This document shows positions 26,030 through 35,965 of a DNA stretch of 64,000 nucleotides, piece by piece. Within the stretch, counting starts at the first letter, position 1, and each line of letters begins with the position of its first letter. This DNA comes from Endobacter medicaginis (GTDB lineage: Bacteria; Pseudomonadota; Alphaproteobacteria; Acetobacterales; Acetobacteraceae): the NCBI RefSeq assembly GCF_014192375.1, contig NZ_JACHXV010000002.1, positions 297,569 through 361,568 on the forward strand. Direction: 5' to 3'. A program made the translations under genes and the position numbers. Below the pieces are notes generated by a model that worked only from the letters and a program-made list of their open reading frames with translations, ran no database searches and was not told the DNA's origin.

Positions 26030-26785
26030 CTAGCGTGGCAACAGGCCCTGCTCGGAAAAATGGGTGAAACGGCCGTTGCCGACGATGACATGGTCCAGCA
26101 CCGCCACCCCGAGCAGCGCACAGGCTTCCGACACCATGCGCGTCATCGCCAGATCCTCGGCGGACGGCGTCGGATCGCCGGTCGGGTGGTTGTGCACCAG
26201 GATCAGCCCGTCGGCGCCCAGGTCGAGCGCGCGACGGACTACCTCGCGCGGATAGACCGGCGTGTGGTTGACGGTGCCGCGTGCCTGCGCCTCATCGGCG
26301 ATCAGCCGCCCTTGCCCGTCGAGAAACAGGATGTGGAACTGCTCGACCTTCTCGCGCGACAGCACCGAAGCGAGGTAGGCGCGCAGCCGCACAGGATCGG
26401 CCAGCACCGGTTGGCCCTGCACCGAGGCCCGCGCCATGCGCAGCGCCGCCTCCTGCAACAGCCGGATGGCCGCGAGCCCGTGCGTGCCCAGACCGGAAAT
26501 GCCGCGCAGTTCGGCGTCAGGCGCGCTCAGCAGGGCCGCGAAGCTGCCGAACCGGCCGATCAGCCGGGCCGCGAGCGCCGTGGCGTCATGCCCCTGCATC
26601 GCCGCACCCAGCAGCAGTGCGGCGAGCGCCACATCATGGGCCTGAGCCGGCTCCGCCGCCTGGGTTGGGGCCGACGCGGCCGTGGCGCGCTCCGCTCCCG
26701 CATCGCGCCGGCCCCGTGCCCAGCGCAGCGCACCCTCGGCGAAGCCGGGGCGCGGGGGTCTCTGATCCGCCTGCCTCGTGACCAT
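26030..26785 (-). CDS. radC: RadC-family JAB/MPN protein
   Basis: This 251-residue protein has the UPF0758/RadC layout: helix-hairpin-helix-like region (about 70-110, LIGRFGSFAALLSAPDAEL and GISGLGTHGLA) and a C-terminal JAB domain. Zinc ligands are intact in VHNHPTGDPTPSAEDL: His198, His200 and Asp211. The N-terminal 45 residues are arginine- and alanine-rich and unusual. A second RadC paralogue with a damaged motif lies at 28182. The cellular role of RadC proteins is unsettled; the repair link is historical. Confidence 0.88.
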   Translation of the reverse strand: MVTRQADQRPPRPGFAEGALRWARGRRDAGAERATAASAPTQAAEPAQAHDVALAALLLGAAMQGHDATALAARLIGRFGSFAALLSAPDAELRGISGLGTHGLAAIRLLQEAALRMARASVQGQPVLADPVRLRAYLASVLSREKVEQFHILFLDGQGRLIADEAQARGTVNHTPVYPREVVRRALDLGADGLILVHNHPTGDPTPSAEDLAMTRMVSEACALLGVAVLDHVIVGNGRFTHFSEQGLLPR

Positions 26786-26875
26786 CCGTTACCGTCCAAT
26801 CCGTGCTGCGCCATTGACCGACGCCGCCGCGCCGCGACAATGAACTGCTACACCGTGCCGGAACCGCCACCCACC

Positions 26876-27619
26876 ATGCTGACCCGACCCCTCGACGGCG
26901 CCTCCATCCTGCTCGATCTCGACGGGACGCTGATCAATTCGCAAAAGGCCATCCTCGACAGTCTGTTTCACTCGATGCGCGCGGTCGGCCAGGAGCCGGA
27001 TCCGCAGGGCGACTATCGCTGGGTGATCGGACCGCCGCTGCATGACGTGGTGGGCGCCATCCTCGATCCGTTCACACCCGAACGCGCCGAATCCGCGATC
27101 ACGGCCTACCGGGCACATTATGCGACGCTGGGAATGCTGGCGAGCCCGTTGTTCGAGGGCATCGAGGCCCTGCTCGACCGGCTGCGCGCGCAGGGCGCAA
27201 AGCTCTATCTCGCCACCTCGAAGCCGCTGCACATGGCGCGCCCGATCCTCGCCGCGCACGGCCTGCTCGACCGCTTCGCCGCCACCTACGGCGCGCGCCC
27301 CGATGACAGCGGGGCGGAGAAGCCCGAGCTGATCGGCGAACTGATCGCCCGCGAGGGGGTCGATCCCGCCCGCGCGGTGATGGTCGGCGACCGCCGCTTC
27401 GACATCAGCGGCGCGCATGCCAACCGCCTGCGCGCGATCGGCGTGCTGTGGGGATTCGGCGGTCTCGACGAGCTCGAACAGGCCGGCGCGGAGGCGATCG
27501 TCGCCGATCCGGAGGCCCTCTACGACGCCATCGTCGAGCAGATCTCGGCCGCCGCCCGACATGACGGGCGACACGGCACACCCGCCCGGCAAACCACGCT
27601 CTCCCAGCCCTCCGGCTGA
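26876..27619 (+). CDS. HAD-superfamily phosphatase, phosphoglycolate-phosphatase-like
   Basis: This 247-residue hydrolase has the HAD motifs: LLDLDGTLINS (motif I, nucleophile Asp), LATSKPL (motif II, Thr/Ser), the lysine region near GAEKPELIG and MVGDRRFDISGAHAN (motif IV). Similarity to phosphoglycolate phosphatases and 5'-nucleotidases is general. ATG 26840 gives a longer form with 12 extra residues; 26876 has a weak GGAA upstream. It is divergent from radC and ends near the decayed outer-membrane factor. Confidence 0.85.
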   Translation: MLTRPLDGASILLDLDGTLINSQKAILDSLFHSMRAVGQEPDPQGDYRWVIGPPLHDVVGAILDPFTPERAESAITAYRAHYATLGMLASPLFEGIEALLDRLRAQGAKLYLATSKPLHMARPILAAHGLLDRFAATYGARPDDSGAEKPELIGELIAREGVDPARAVMVGDRRFDISGAHANRLRAIGVLWGFGGLDELEQAGAEAIVADPEALYDAIVEQISAAARHDGRHGTPARQTTLSQPSG

Positions 27620-27653
27620 GCCCGGGGGTGTGCCCCCGGAGCGGCGGTTCGCA

Positions 27654-28061
27654 TCAACGACCGGTGGGCGGCAGGGCGGCGACAGAGGTCAGCTGTCCGG
27701 TGGCGAAGGCCAGCGTCGCCGCTGAGGCCAGCACCTGCGCAATGGCCTGCGCCAGCGTCGCGTTGGCCCGGTCGCGCTGGCTGGCCAGTGGCGGAAGGTG
27801 TCGGCATCGGAGGTGTAGGCCAGCCGGGCGGCCTTCGCCTGCTCGACCGCAGCCCGATAGCGGGCGATTCCGGAGGCCAGCTCGTCATAGGCCATCGCCA
27901 CCTCGCGCATCGCATGGCCCTCGGCCTGCTGGAGGCGGTCACGCTGCTCGGCCTCCCGGCTCTCGGCGAGGCGGATGCGGTGTGACGTCGCGCGTATCGT
28001 TGCACGCCCCCAGGATGGCTGCCACCAGCAAGGCCGCAAATCGTGAGGCGAGCGGACTCAA
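27654..28061 (-). pseudogene. Outer-membrane efflux factor (NodT/TolC type), internally deleted
   Basis: Minus-strand fragments together resemble a RND outer-membrane lipoprotein. From TTG 28061 a lipoprotein leader is readable, ending AILGAC with the lipobox Cys at residue 20. A downstream frame reads REVAMAYDELASGIARY..., typical of the C-terminal coiled coil of NodT proteins. After a frame change near 27795 it continues DRANATLAQAIAQVLASA and FATGQLTSVAALPPTGR to a TGA at 27654-27656. The central barrel and most of the coiled coil are missing, so it cannot work as a channel. It may have served the RND pump at 19.8-24.2 kb, which lacks an outer-membrane factor in this window; that link is inferred. 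Confidence 0.7.
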
Positions 28062-28181
28062 CGGTCGGTCATGATCGAGGCACCGACCAGCCTCAGACCG
28101 GCCATGGGCTCGGCGTCAAGATGCTGCCCAGCCGTCACCCCCCTTCCTTGTCGATGCCGGCGTCCGCCGCCATTCGTTGGG

Positions 28182-28949
28182 TCACAGCATTCCGCGCTGA
28201 CGCAGGCTGGTCCAGCCTCCCCCGCAGCCGACCATGGTATCGTGCAGCACCACGCTGAGCAGCGTCGAGGCGCGTCCCAGCTCGGCCGACAGCGCTGCCG
28301 CCTCCTGCAGGCTCGCCGCCCCGGCGCGGGCTTCGACATGCAGCGCGATCAGTGCGGTCGCATGCAGCGCCAGCGCGCGCGCCAGCACCGCACGCCCGAC
28401 CAGCGCGCGGCTGCCGGGCAGCACCGCCTCGTCGGCCAGCAGCCGGTTGCGGTTGTCGAGGTACAGCATCCGCCATTGCCCGGGCTCGATCTGGGTGGCG
28501 CTGCGGTCGAGATAGGCGCCGAGCTGTGTCCAGTCGCCGAGTGTGAGCGTCTCGCGCGGCTCGGCCTCGGCCAGTCGCGCAGCCGCGATGCGAGGCAGGC
28601 CGAGAATGTCGAGACAATCGGGGGCGAGGTCGAAATCGACTGCGACCGTCTCGCGATCGGTCCGCAGCACGCCGTCCAGCGAGCCGTAGCGGTTGATCAT
28701 CGCCTTGGCGAGCGGCTTGGTGTCTCGACGCGGGATGCCGAGAAACAGCAGCATCTCCAGAATCTCGTAATCGGCGAGGCTGTCCGCCCCCGCGCCCAGC
28801 AGCCGCGCCCGCATCCTCGCGCGGTGCCCGGTCGGGCCCGTGGACCGGAAAGCAGGCGGCACGAGGCCGGGCAAAGCGACGTCTGAGACGATGGTATCCG
28901 GCACGGCTACGGCGACGATCCTCTTCGTTACGCAGCAGGATAGGGTCAT
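28182..28949 (-). CDS. RadC-like paralogue with destroyed metal-binding motif
   Basis: This protein (255 residues from ATG 28949) keeps the RadC N-terminal region: HRARMRARLLGAGADSLAD, YEILEMLLFLGIPRRDTKPL and AMINRYGSLDGVL. In the C-terminal JAB domain the HNHP motif is replaced: IALHVEARAGAASLQEA, so His204 stays but the second His is Glu206, and the downstream Asp is not conserved. It cannot bind zinc in the usual way. Start choice is uncertain; GTG 28904 is an alternative, but the HRARMRARLL segment at about 42-50 must be included. It lies 120 bp from the decayed efflux factor. The frame is intact, so it may be a real non-enzymatic paralogue rather than a pseudogene. Confidence 0.78.
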   Translation of the reverse strand: MTLSCCVTKRIVAVAVPDTIVSDVALPGLVPPAFRSTGPTGHRARMRARLLGAGADSLADYEILEMLLFLGIPRRDTKPLAKAMINRYGSLDGVLRTDRETVAVDFDLAPDCLDILGLPRIAAARLAEAEPRETLTLGDWTQLGAYLDRSATQIEPGQWRMLYLDNRNRLLADEAVLPGSRALVGRAVLARALALHATALIALHVEARAGAASLQEAAALSAELGRASTLLSVVLHDTMVGCGGGWTSLRQRGML

Positions 28950-29069
28950 TTGTCGACCGGCGTCTGTCTCAAGAACATTGCCGCCGAGACATCCTGCGTC
29001 CATCTCCGCCCCCGGGCGAGCGATCGGGCGAACTGGCGAAGCACCCCTCTTTGTTCTATGTTCGTTGCC

Positions 29070-31271
29070 ATGAGTGACTATCTCGACCGGCTGAATCCCG
29101 AGCAGCGCGACGCGGTGCAGAGCCTCGACGGCCCGCTGCTGGTGCTGGCCGGCGCGGGCACCGGCAAGACCCGCGTGCTGACCACCCGTTTCGCCCATAT
29201 CCTGCTGTCGGGGCGCGCCAGCCCGCATCAGGTGCTGGCCGTCACCTTCACCAACAAGGCCGCCCGCGAGATGCGCGAGCGCGTCGGCGCCATCCTCGGC
29301 CATCCGGCCGAGGGGCTCTGGCTCGGCACCTTCCATGCGCTATGCGCGCGCATGCTGCGCCGCCATGCGAGCGAACTCGGCCTGACCTCCTCGTTCACCA
29401 TCCTCGACACCGACGACCAGCTCCGACTGCTCAAGCAGGTGATGGAGGCGCACCGGATCGATGCCAAGCGCTGGCCGGCGCCGGGGCTGATGGGGGCGAT
29501 CCAGCGCTGGAAGGATCGCGGCCTTACCCCCGACCGCATCACGCCCGCCGAGGACACCGAGTTCGGCGGCGGTGCCGCGCGCGCCATCTATGCCGACTAC
29601 CAGGCCCGGCTGATCACGCTGAATGCGTGCGATTTCGGCGACCTGCTGCTCCACGTCACCGAGCTGCTGCGCACCCGGCCCGAGATCCTCGACGGCTATC
29701 ACAGGCTGTTTCGCTACATCCTGGTCGACGAGTATCAGGACACCAACGTGGTGCAGTATCTGTGGCTGCGCCTGCTCGCCCAGCGCGCCGATGCACCCGC
29801 CAACATATGCTGCGTCGGCGATGACGACCAGTCGATCTATTCCTGGCGCGGCGCGGAGGTGGAGAACATCCTTCGCTTCGAGGCGGATTTCCCCGGCGCG
29901 AAAGTGGTCCGTCTCGAACGCAACTATCGCTCCACCGCGCCGATCCTCGCCGCCGCCGCCGGGCTGATCGCCCATAACGACGCGCGCCTCGGCAAGACCC
30001 TGCGCCCAGGGCGCAACGACGCCTCCGGCGAAAAGCTCACCGTCGCCGCATTGTGGGATTCCGACGAGGAGGCGCGCTTCGTCGGCGAGCGCATCGAGAA
30101 CCTTCGCCGCGACGATCACAGGCTTTCGGAAATTGCCATCCTGGTGCGCGCCGGCTTCCAGACCCGCGCCTTCGAGGAGCGGCTGATCACGCTCAACATC
30201 CCCTATCGCGTCATCGGCGGCCTGCGCTTCTACGAACGTGCCGAGATCCGCGACGCGCTCGCCTATCTGCGCTGCGTGGTGCAGCCCGCCGACGATCTCG
30301 CCTTCGAGCGCATCGTCAATGTCCCGCGCCGCGGTGTCGGCGATGCAGCCCTCGCCAGCCTGCACGCCCATGCGCGCGCGCGTTCCATCCCGCTGATCTC
30401 CGCGGCCGCCGAGATGATCGACAGCGGCGGCGTGAAGGGTCGCGTGCGCGACAATCTTCGCGCACTCATCACGCTGTTCGCCGAATGCCGCGACGATCTC
30501 GACCGCGGCGTGCTTGGCCATGTCGCCGTCGTCGAGCGCCTGCTCGACGAGAGCGGATACACCGCGATGTGGAAGGCGGACAAATCCCCCGACGCGCCCG
30601 GCCGGCTCGACAACCTGTCCGAACTCACCCGCGCCATCGCCGAATTCGAGACTTTGGCCGGGTTTCTCGAACATGTCTCGCTGGTGATGGACAATGACGA
30701 GAGTGCGGGCGACGACAAGGTCAACCTGATGACGCTGCATGGCGCCAAGGGCCTCGAGTTCGACAGCGTGTTCCTGCCCGGCTGGGAAGAGGGGCTGTTT
30801 CCGTCGCAGCGTTCGCTCGACGAGGGCGGCAACAAGGCGCTCGAGGAGGAGCGTCGCCTGGCGTATGTCGGCATCACCCGTGCACGTCGCCGCGCCATCC
30901 TCAGCCACGCCGCCAACCGGCGCATCTACGCCAACTGGCAGAGCTCGATCCCCAGCCGCTTCCTCGAGGAAATCCCCTCCGAGCATGTCGAACAGACCGG
31001 ATCGGCGGCCTTCGCCCGCGAGCAGGTCCGCAACGCACCGCCGGTGTTCGGCAGCCCGTTCGGGCTGACCGCGCGCCGGCCGAAGACGATCGAGGCCTGG
31101 GAACAGCCCGCCCGTCCGGCACGCAGCAGCGCCATCGCGGTGGGTGCGCGGGTGTTTCACCAGAAATTCGGCTACGGAACCGTGACCTCGGCAGAGGACG
31201 GGCGGCTCGACGTGACGTTCGAGAAGGCGGGGAGCAAGCGGGTGATGGATAATTACGTGGAGATGGTGTGA
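29070..31271 (+). CDS. UvrD/PcrA-type DNA helicase
   Basis: This 733-residue SF1 helicase unwinds DNA in excision repair and replication restart. Motifs are GAGTGKT (about 28-34), TFTNKAA, DEYQDTN, GDDDQSIYSWRGA, ERNYRST, TLHGAKGLEFD and YVGITRARR. The C-terminal 60 residues include the small RXKF-like segment GARVFHQKFGYGTVTSAEDG, as in PcrA/UvrD. Start ATG 29070 (MSDYLDRLN) is preferred over 29058. PrmA follows after 97 bp; this helicase-prmA pairing is common in related bacteria. Confidence 0.95.
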   Translation: MSDYLDRLNPEQRDAVQSLDGPLLVLAGAGTGKTRVLTTRFAHILLSGRASPHQVLAVTFTNKAAREMRERVGAILGHPAEGLWLGTFHALCARMLRRHASELGLTSSFTILDTDDQLRLLKQVMEAHRIDAKRWPAPGLMGAIQRWKDRGLTPDRITPAEDTEFGGGAARAIYADYQARLITLNACDFGDLLLHVTELLRTRPEILDGYHRLFRYILVDEYQDTNVVQYLWLRLLAQRADAPANICCVGDDDQSIYSWRGAEVENILRFEADFPGAKVVRLERNYRSTAPILAAAAGLIAHNDARLGKTLRPGRNDASGEKLTVAALWDSDEEARFVGERIENLRRDDHRLSEIAILVRAGFQTRAFEERLITLNIPYRVIGGLRFYERAEIRDALAYLRCVVQPADDLAFERIVNVPRRGVGDAALASLHAHARARSIPLISAAAEMIDSGGVKGRVRDNLRALITLFAECRDDLDRGVLGHVAVVERLLDESGYTAMWKADKSPDAPGRLDNLSELTRAIAEFETLAGFLEHVSLVMDNDESAGDDKVNLMTLHGAKGLEFDSVFLPGWEEGLFPSQRSLDEGGNKALEEERRLAYVGITRARRRAILSHAANRRIYANWQSSIPSRFLEEIPSEHVEQTGSAAFAREQVRNAPPVFGSPFGLTARRPKTIEAWEQPARPARSSAIAVGARVFHQKFGYGTVTSAEDGRLDVTFEKAGSKRVMDNYVEMV

Positions 31272-31272
31272 T

Positions 31273-31294
31273 GTTCTTTCTCGAAAGAAAGAAC
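31273..31294. terminator. Perfect hairpin between helicase and prmA genes
   Basis: GTTCTTTCT (31273-31281) and AGAAAGAAC (31286-31294) pair perfectly over 9 bp with the loop CGAA, immediately after the helicase stop codon. It is followed by CAAGGAACTTTCGAATTTT, which includes a short T-run. It can act as an intrinsic terminator or attenuator in either direction. Similar AAGAAC-type hairpins recur in Acetobacteraceae as I recall, so it may also be a repeat element; that recall is unchecked. Confidence 0.6.
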
Positions 31295-31368
31295 CAAGGA
31301 ACTTTCGAATTTTCTGGCGGCTGCGGGGGGATTTGCGGTCTTGCGAGCTACCCGGAAGAGAATTTCTG

Positions 31369-32313
31369 ATGCGCACCACCGCCCCGATGCTGTTCACCCC
31401 GCCGGCCACCGCCGGCGCCCGCCACGCCACACGGCTGGAAACCCTCTCCGTCACCGTGCCGGAGGCCGCCGTCGAGCCCTATGAGCAGGCGTTTCTGTCG
31501 GTCTGCGCCACCGTGGGCATGTTCGAGGCCGATGACGAGCAGCTCTTCTGGCGCATCGAGGGCGTCAAGCAGGCCGGTCAGGGCGAGGCGGAGCTCGAAG
31601 CAGGTCTCGCGCTGGCCGCCCTGCTGAGCGGCCACGAGGCGGAACTCAGCCGTGAGCCGACCGAGGCCGAGGGCTGGCTGGCGCGGATCTACGAATCGTT
31701 TCCCGAGCAACGCATCGGCCGCCGTTTCGCCGTGCGCGGCACGCATCTGCCCCGCACCACGCCGCGTGAGAACGGGCGGCTGGTGCTCACGCTCGATGCC
31801 GGCATCGCGTTCGGCTCCGGCGAGCACGGCTCGACGCGCGGCTGCCTGCGCGCCTTCGAGGCTGTCGCGCATCGCCGCCCACGCCGGATCCTCGATCTCG
31901 GCACCGGCACCGGCGTCCTGGCCATGGGTGCGGCCGCCCTGCTGCGCCGAAAGGTGCTGGCGACCGACATCGAGCCATGGTCGGTGCGCGTGACGGCAGA
32001 GAACGCAAATCTGAACGGGCTCGGCAATCTGGTGCGCGCCGAGCTCGGCAATGGCTGGCGGACGCGGGCGATCACCCGTGCGGCGCCGTTCGACCTGGTG
32101 TTCGCCAACATCCTCGCCCGTCCGCTCTGCGCGATGGCCGGCCAGCTCGCCGCGCATCTCGCTCCGGGCGGCACCGCCATCCTCGCCGGGCTGCTGGATT
32201 CGCAGGCCAACATGGTGCTTTCGGCCCATCGCCGGGCGGGGCTGGTGCTGGAACGGCGCCTGCACGAAGGACAATGGACCACGCTGATCCTGCGGAGGCT
32301 GCCAGAACGCTGA
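31369..32313 (+). CDS. prmA: Ribosomal protein L11 methyltransferase
   Basis: This 314-residue S-adenosylmethionine-dependent methyltransferase modifies ribosomal protein L11. Residues about 140-165 give GIAFGSGEHGSTRGCL, the family signature; the SAM motif I is ILDLGTGTGVLA and the catalytic NPP-like region is VFANILARPL. Length is normal. GGAAGAG at about 31354 is the ribosome binding site for ATG 31369. It follows the helicase with a hairpin between them. Confidence 0.93.
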   Translation: MRTTAPMLFTPPATAGARHATRLETLSVTVPEAAVEPYEQAFLSVCATVGMFEADDEQLFWRIEGVKQAGQGEAELEAGLALAALLSGHEAELSREPTEAEGWLARIYESFPEQRIGRRFAVRGTHLPRTTPRENGRLVLTLDAGIAFGSGEHGSTRGCLRAFEAVAHRRPRRILDLGTGTGVLAMGAAALLRRKVLATDIEPWSVRVTAENANLNGLGNLVRAELGNGWRTRAITRAAPFDLVFANILARPLCAMAGQLAAHLAPGGTAILAGLLDSQANMVLSAHRRAGLVLERRLHEGQWTTLILRRLPER

Positions 32314-32436
32314 TGCCGCCCATCACGCAACTGTCACGCGACGAGGGGTGACACCGACCGCCATCCTGCGTTCAGTCCGCAGGAGCTTGATGCAGCGCAA
32401 GGACCGATCCTGCGCGCGAGTGGAAGGATGGACGGC

Positions 32437-34821
32437 ATGAACGACACACCCCGACCCGATTCACTGACCACCGAGCTGCTGAGCGATGACGAGTTGCACC
32501 GCATCGACGGGTGGTGGCGGGCGGCGAACTACCTGACTGTCGGACAGATCTACCTGATGGCCAACCCGCTGCTGCGCGAGCCGCTCGCGCCGGAGCACAT
32601 CAAGCCACGCCTGCTGGGCCACTGGGGCACCTCGCCGGGGCTGAGCCTGATCTACGTGCATCTCAATCGGCTGATCGTGAAATACGATCTCGACGTGATC
32701 TATATGGCCGGCCCCGGCCATGGCGGGCCGGCGCTGGTGGCGAATGTCTGGCTCGAAGGCAGCTACAGCGAGTTCTACCCGGAAATCACCGCCGACGCGC
32801 CCGGCATGCTGAAGCTGTTCCGGCAGTTCTCCACCCCCGGCGGCATCCCCTCGCACGTCTCCGTCCCAACCCCCGGCTCGATCCACGAGGGGGGCGAACT
32901 CGGCTACGTGCTGGTGCACGCGTTCGGCGCGGTGATGGACAACCCCGACCTCATCGTCACCGCCGTGGTCGGCGACGGCGAGTCGGAGACCGGGCCGCTG
33001 GCCGGGAGCTGGAAGGGGATCGATTTCATCAACCCGGTGCGCGACGGCGCGGTCCTGCCGATCCTGCATCTCAATGGCTACAAGATCGCCGGCCCCACCG
33101 TCTGGGCGCGGCATGACGACCGCGATCTCGACGCCTTCTTCCGCGGCCAGGGCTACGCGCCGGTGTTCGTCGAGGGCGACGATCCGGCGACGGTCCATCG
33201 GGCGATCGCCGCCGCGCTGGAAGAGTCCGTCACCACCATCCGCGCCATCCAGCGCGATGCGCGCGCCAACGGGTTGCGCGGCCGCCCGCACTGGCCGCTG
33301 ATCGTGCTGCGCACGCCGAAGGGCTGGACCGGACCGAAATTCGTCGACGGCAAGCCGATCGAAGGCACGTTCCGCGCTCATCAGGTGCCGGTCGCCGACA
33401 CACGCAACAATGCCGAACACCGACGCATCCTCGAGGACTGGATGCGCAGCTACCACCCCGAGGAGCTGTTCGACGAGGCGGGCAGGTTGCGCGCCGAATA
33501 CGCCGCCCTCGCCCCCGCCGGCGCCCGGCGGATGGGCGCGAATCCGCAGGCCAATGGCGGGCTGCTGATGACACCGCTCGCCCTGCCCGAGTGGCAGGAC
33601 TACGCACTGCATCTCGAACATCCCGCCACGGAACGCATCGGCTCGACCGCTGTGCTCGGTCAGTATCTGCGCGACATCTATCGCGCCAACCCGCACAATT
33701 TTCGCCTGTTCTGCCCCGACGAGACCAACTCCAACCGTCTCGGCGCGGTGTTCGAGGTCTCCGATCGCTGCCTCGTCAGCACCATCATCCCCGGTGACGA
33801 CCACATCTCGCCCGAGGGCCGCGTGATGGAGGTGCTCAGCGAACACAACTGCCATGGCTGGCTGGAAGGCTACACGCTGACCGGGAGGCATGGGCTGTTC
33901 GCCACCTACGAAGCCTTCGCGATGATCGTCGATTCGATGGCGATGCAGCACTCGAAATGGATCGAGCATGCCAAGCGGGTTCCGTGGCGCGCCGACATCC
34001 CGTCGCTGAACTACCTGCTGACCTCGACCTGCTGGCGCAACGACCATAACGGCTTCAGCCACCAGGGGCCGGGCTTCATCGACACCATCATCCACCGCAA
34101 GCCCACGGTCGCGCGTGTCTATCTGCCGCCCGACGCGAACTGCCTGCTGTCGGTCGCCGATCACTGTTTCCGCAGCGTCAACTACCTGAACCTGATCGTC
34201 ATCGACAAGCAGCCGCAACTGCAGTGGCTCACCCTCGAGGAGGCGACGGCGCATTGCGCGGCCGGCGCCGGCACATGGCCGCGATACAGCCGCAATCCCG
34301 AACGTCCCGACATCGTGCTGGCCTGCGCCGGCGACATCCCGACCCAGGAAATCATCGCGGCCGCCTCGATGCTGCGGCAATACCTTCCCGACCTTGGCGT
34401 CAGGATCGTCAATGTCGTCGATTTGATGCGCCTAGCGCCCGCGGACCGTCACCCGCACGGCATGTCGGACGAGGAATTCATCTCGATCTTCACCGCCGGC
34501 ACGCCGGTGGTGTTCGCCTTCCATGGCTACGCCGGCGTCATCCACGACATCCTGCATGGCCGAGACGCGCATGAGCGTTTCCACGTGCGCGGCTACCAGG
34601 AGGAGGGCACCACCACCACGCCGTTCGACATGGTGGTGCTCAACGGCATCAGCCGGCTGCATCTCTGTCTCGATGTCGTGCGCTACGTGCCGGGCCTGCT
34701 GACCAAGGGTGCGGCGCTGGTCGCCGAGTGCAATCGGCTGCTCGCAGAACACGAGGTCTATATCCGCGAACATCTTGAGGACATGCCGATCGTTGCCGAC
34801 TGGGTGTGGACGGATGGCTGA
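32437..34821 (+). CDS. xfp: Xylulose-5-phosphate/fructose-6-phosphate phosphoketolase
   Basis: This 794-residue thiamine-diphosphate enzyme splits xylulose 5-phosphate or fructose 6-phosphate into acetyl phosphate plus glyceraldehyde 3-phosphate or erythrose 4-phosphate. Motifs: [25 protein letters not shown] (TPP/Mg) and [12 protein letters not shown] with GEGD-like family patches. The start is decided by GGAAGG at 32422-32427: it directly abuts ATG 32428, so ATG 32437, nine bases further, is the better start. The acetyl phosphate produced is the substrate of the acetate kinase encoded next, giving a complete phosphoketolase shunt. Absence of an obvious local regulator suggests constitutive or global control. 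Confidence 0.95.
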   Translation: MNDTPRPDSLTTELLSDDELHRIDGWWRAANYLTVGQIYLMANPLLREPLAPEHIKPRLLGHWGTSPGLSLIYVHLNRLIVKYDLDVIYMAGPGHGGPALVANVWLEGSYSEFYPEITADAPGMLKLFRQFSTPGGIPSHVSVPTPGSIHEGGELGYVLVHAFGAVMDNPDLIVTAVVGDGESETGPLAGSWKGIDFINPVRDGAVLPILHLNGYKIAGPTVWARHDDRDLDAFFRGQGYAPVFVEGDDPATVHRAIAAALEESVTTIRAIQRDARANGLRGRPHWPLIVLRTPKGWTGPKFVDGKPIEGTFRAHQVPVADTRNNAEHRRILEDWMRSYHPEELFDEAGRLRAEYAALAPAGARRMGANPQANGGLLMTPLALPEWQDYALHLEHPATERIGSTAVLGQYLRDIYRANPHNFRLFCPDETNSNRLGAVFEVSDRCLVSTIIPGDDHISPEGRVMEVLSEHNCHGWLEGYTLTGRHGLFATYEAFAMIVDSMAMQHSKWIEHAKRVPWRADIPSLNYLLTSTCWRNDHNGFSHQGPGFIDTIIHRKPTVARVYLPPDANCLLSVADHCFRSVNYLNLIVIDKQPQLQWLTLEEATAHCAAGAGTWPRYSRNPERPDIVLACAGDIPTQEIIAAASMLRQYLPDLGVRIVNVVDLMRLAPADRHPHGMSDEEFISIFTAGTPVVFAFHGYAGVIHDILHGRDAHERFHVRGYQEEGTTTTPFDMVVLNGISRLHLCLDVVRYVPGLLTKGAALVAECNRLLAEHEVYIREHLEDMPIVADWVWTDG

Positions 34822-35965
34822 GCTGATCGCGGCGCTGAACGCCGGCTCGTCGAGCATCAAGTTCGCGCTCGCCGAGACCGACGGTGCCGCGATCGGCGCG
34901 CGTCGCCTGTCGGGCGAGCTCGAAGGCCTGCACACCGCGCCGCATCTGCGCATCCGCGACCAAGGCGGCAACACGGTCGAGGAACGGCGCTGGTCGGCCA
35001 AGACGGATCACGACGAACTGCTCGACATGCTGCTCGGCTGGATCGACCGGCATATCGCCCCCGACCGGCTGATCGCGGTCGGCCATCGCGTGGTGCATGG
35101 CGGCACGGTCTTCACCGCTCCGGTCCGCATCGACGATGATGCGATCACGCAGATCGACGCGCTGACCCCCCTCGCCCCGCTGCACCAGCCATTGTCGCTT
35201 GCCCCAATCCGCGCCATCGGCAAGCTGCGTCCCGGCCTGTTACAGGTGGCCTGTTTCGACACCGCCTTCCACCGCACCATGCCTCCGGTCGCCGCGCGCT
35301 ACGGCCTGCCGCGACGCTACGAGGCTGAGGGCATTCGTCGCTACGGGTTCCACGGCCTGTCCTACGAGCATATCGCGTCGATGGTGCCGAAGGGCCGCAC
35401 CATCGCCGCCCATCTCGGCAACGGCGCGAGCCTGTGCGCCCTGCGCGACGGGGAAAGCATCGACACCACCATGGGCTTCACCGCGCTCGACGGGCTGGTG
35501 ATGGGCACGCGCTGCGGATCGATCGATCCCGGCGCGCTGCTCTACATCCAGCAGACCGAACAGCGCTCCGCGGCCGACATGCAGGACATGCTCTACCACG
35601 ACAGCGGCCTGCTCGGCGTCTCCGGCCTGTCATCGGACATGCGCGACCTGCTCGCCTCCGACGCCCAACCCGCACGCGAGGCGGTGGAGCTGTTCGTCTA
35701 CCGGATCGCCCGCGAGACCGGCGCGCTGGCCGCCTCGCTCGGCGGGCTCGACACGCTGATCTTCACCGCCGGCATTGGCGAGCACATGGCCGCGATCCGG
35801 CAGTCCGTGTGCGAGCGTCTGGCCTGTTTCGGCGTGCATCTCGACGCCCAGGCCAATGCCCGGCATGATCCGGTGATCTCGGCCGGCACGTCGACGGTGA
35901 GCGTCCGCATCGTCCCCGCCGACGAGGAAGCGGTGATCCTGCATGAGACCCTCGTCCTGCTCTGA
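34814..35965 (+). CDS. ackA: Acetate kinase
   Basis: This 383-residue kinase converts acetyl phosphate and ADP to acetate and ATP. Family motifs are [47 protein letters not shown] and IFTAGIGE. Its start overlaps the phosphoketolase stop by 8 bp, so the two enzymes are translationally coupled and harvest ATP from the shunt. Length is near the usual 400. Confidence 0.95.
   Translation: MAELIAALNAGSSSIKFALAETDGAAIGARRLSGELEGLHTAPHLRIRDQGGNTVEERRWSAKTDHDELLDMLLGWIDRHIAPDRLIAVGHRVVHGGTVFTAPVRIDDDAITQIDALTPLAPLHQPLSLAPIRAIGKLRPGLLQVACFDTAFHRTMPPVAARYGLPRRYEAEGIRRYGFHGLSYEHIASMVPKGRTIAAHLGNGASLCALRDGESIDTTMGFTALDGLVMGTRCGSIDPGALLYIQQTEQRSAADMQDMLYHDSGLLGVSGLSSDMRDLLASDAQPAREAVELFVYRIARETGALAASLGGLDTLIFTAGIGEHMAAIRQSVCERLACFGVHLDAQANARHDPVISAGTSTVSVRIVPADEEAVILHETLVLL

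Noticed and set aside
29051-29064. GTTC-N3-GTTC repeat before the helicase as a LexA site
   Set aside because: The alphaproteobacterial SOS box is GTTC-N7-GTTC; a 3-bp spacing does not fit.
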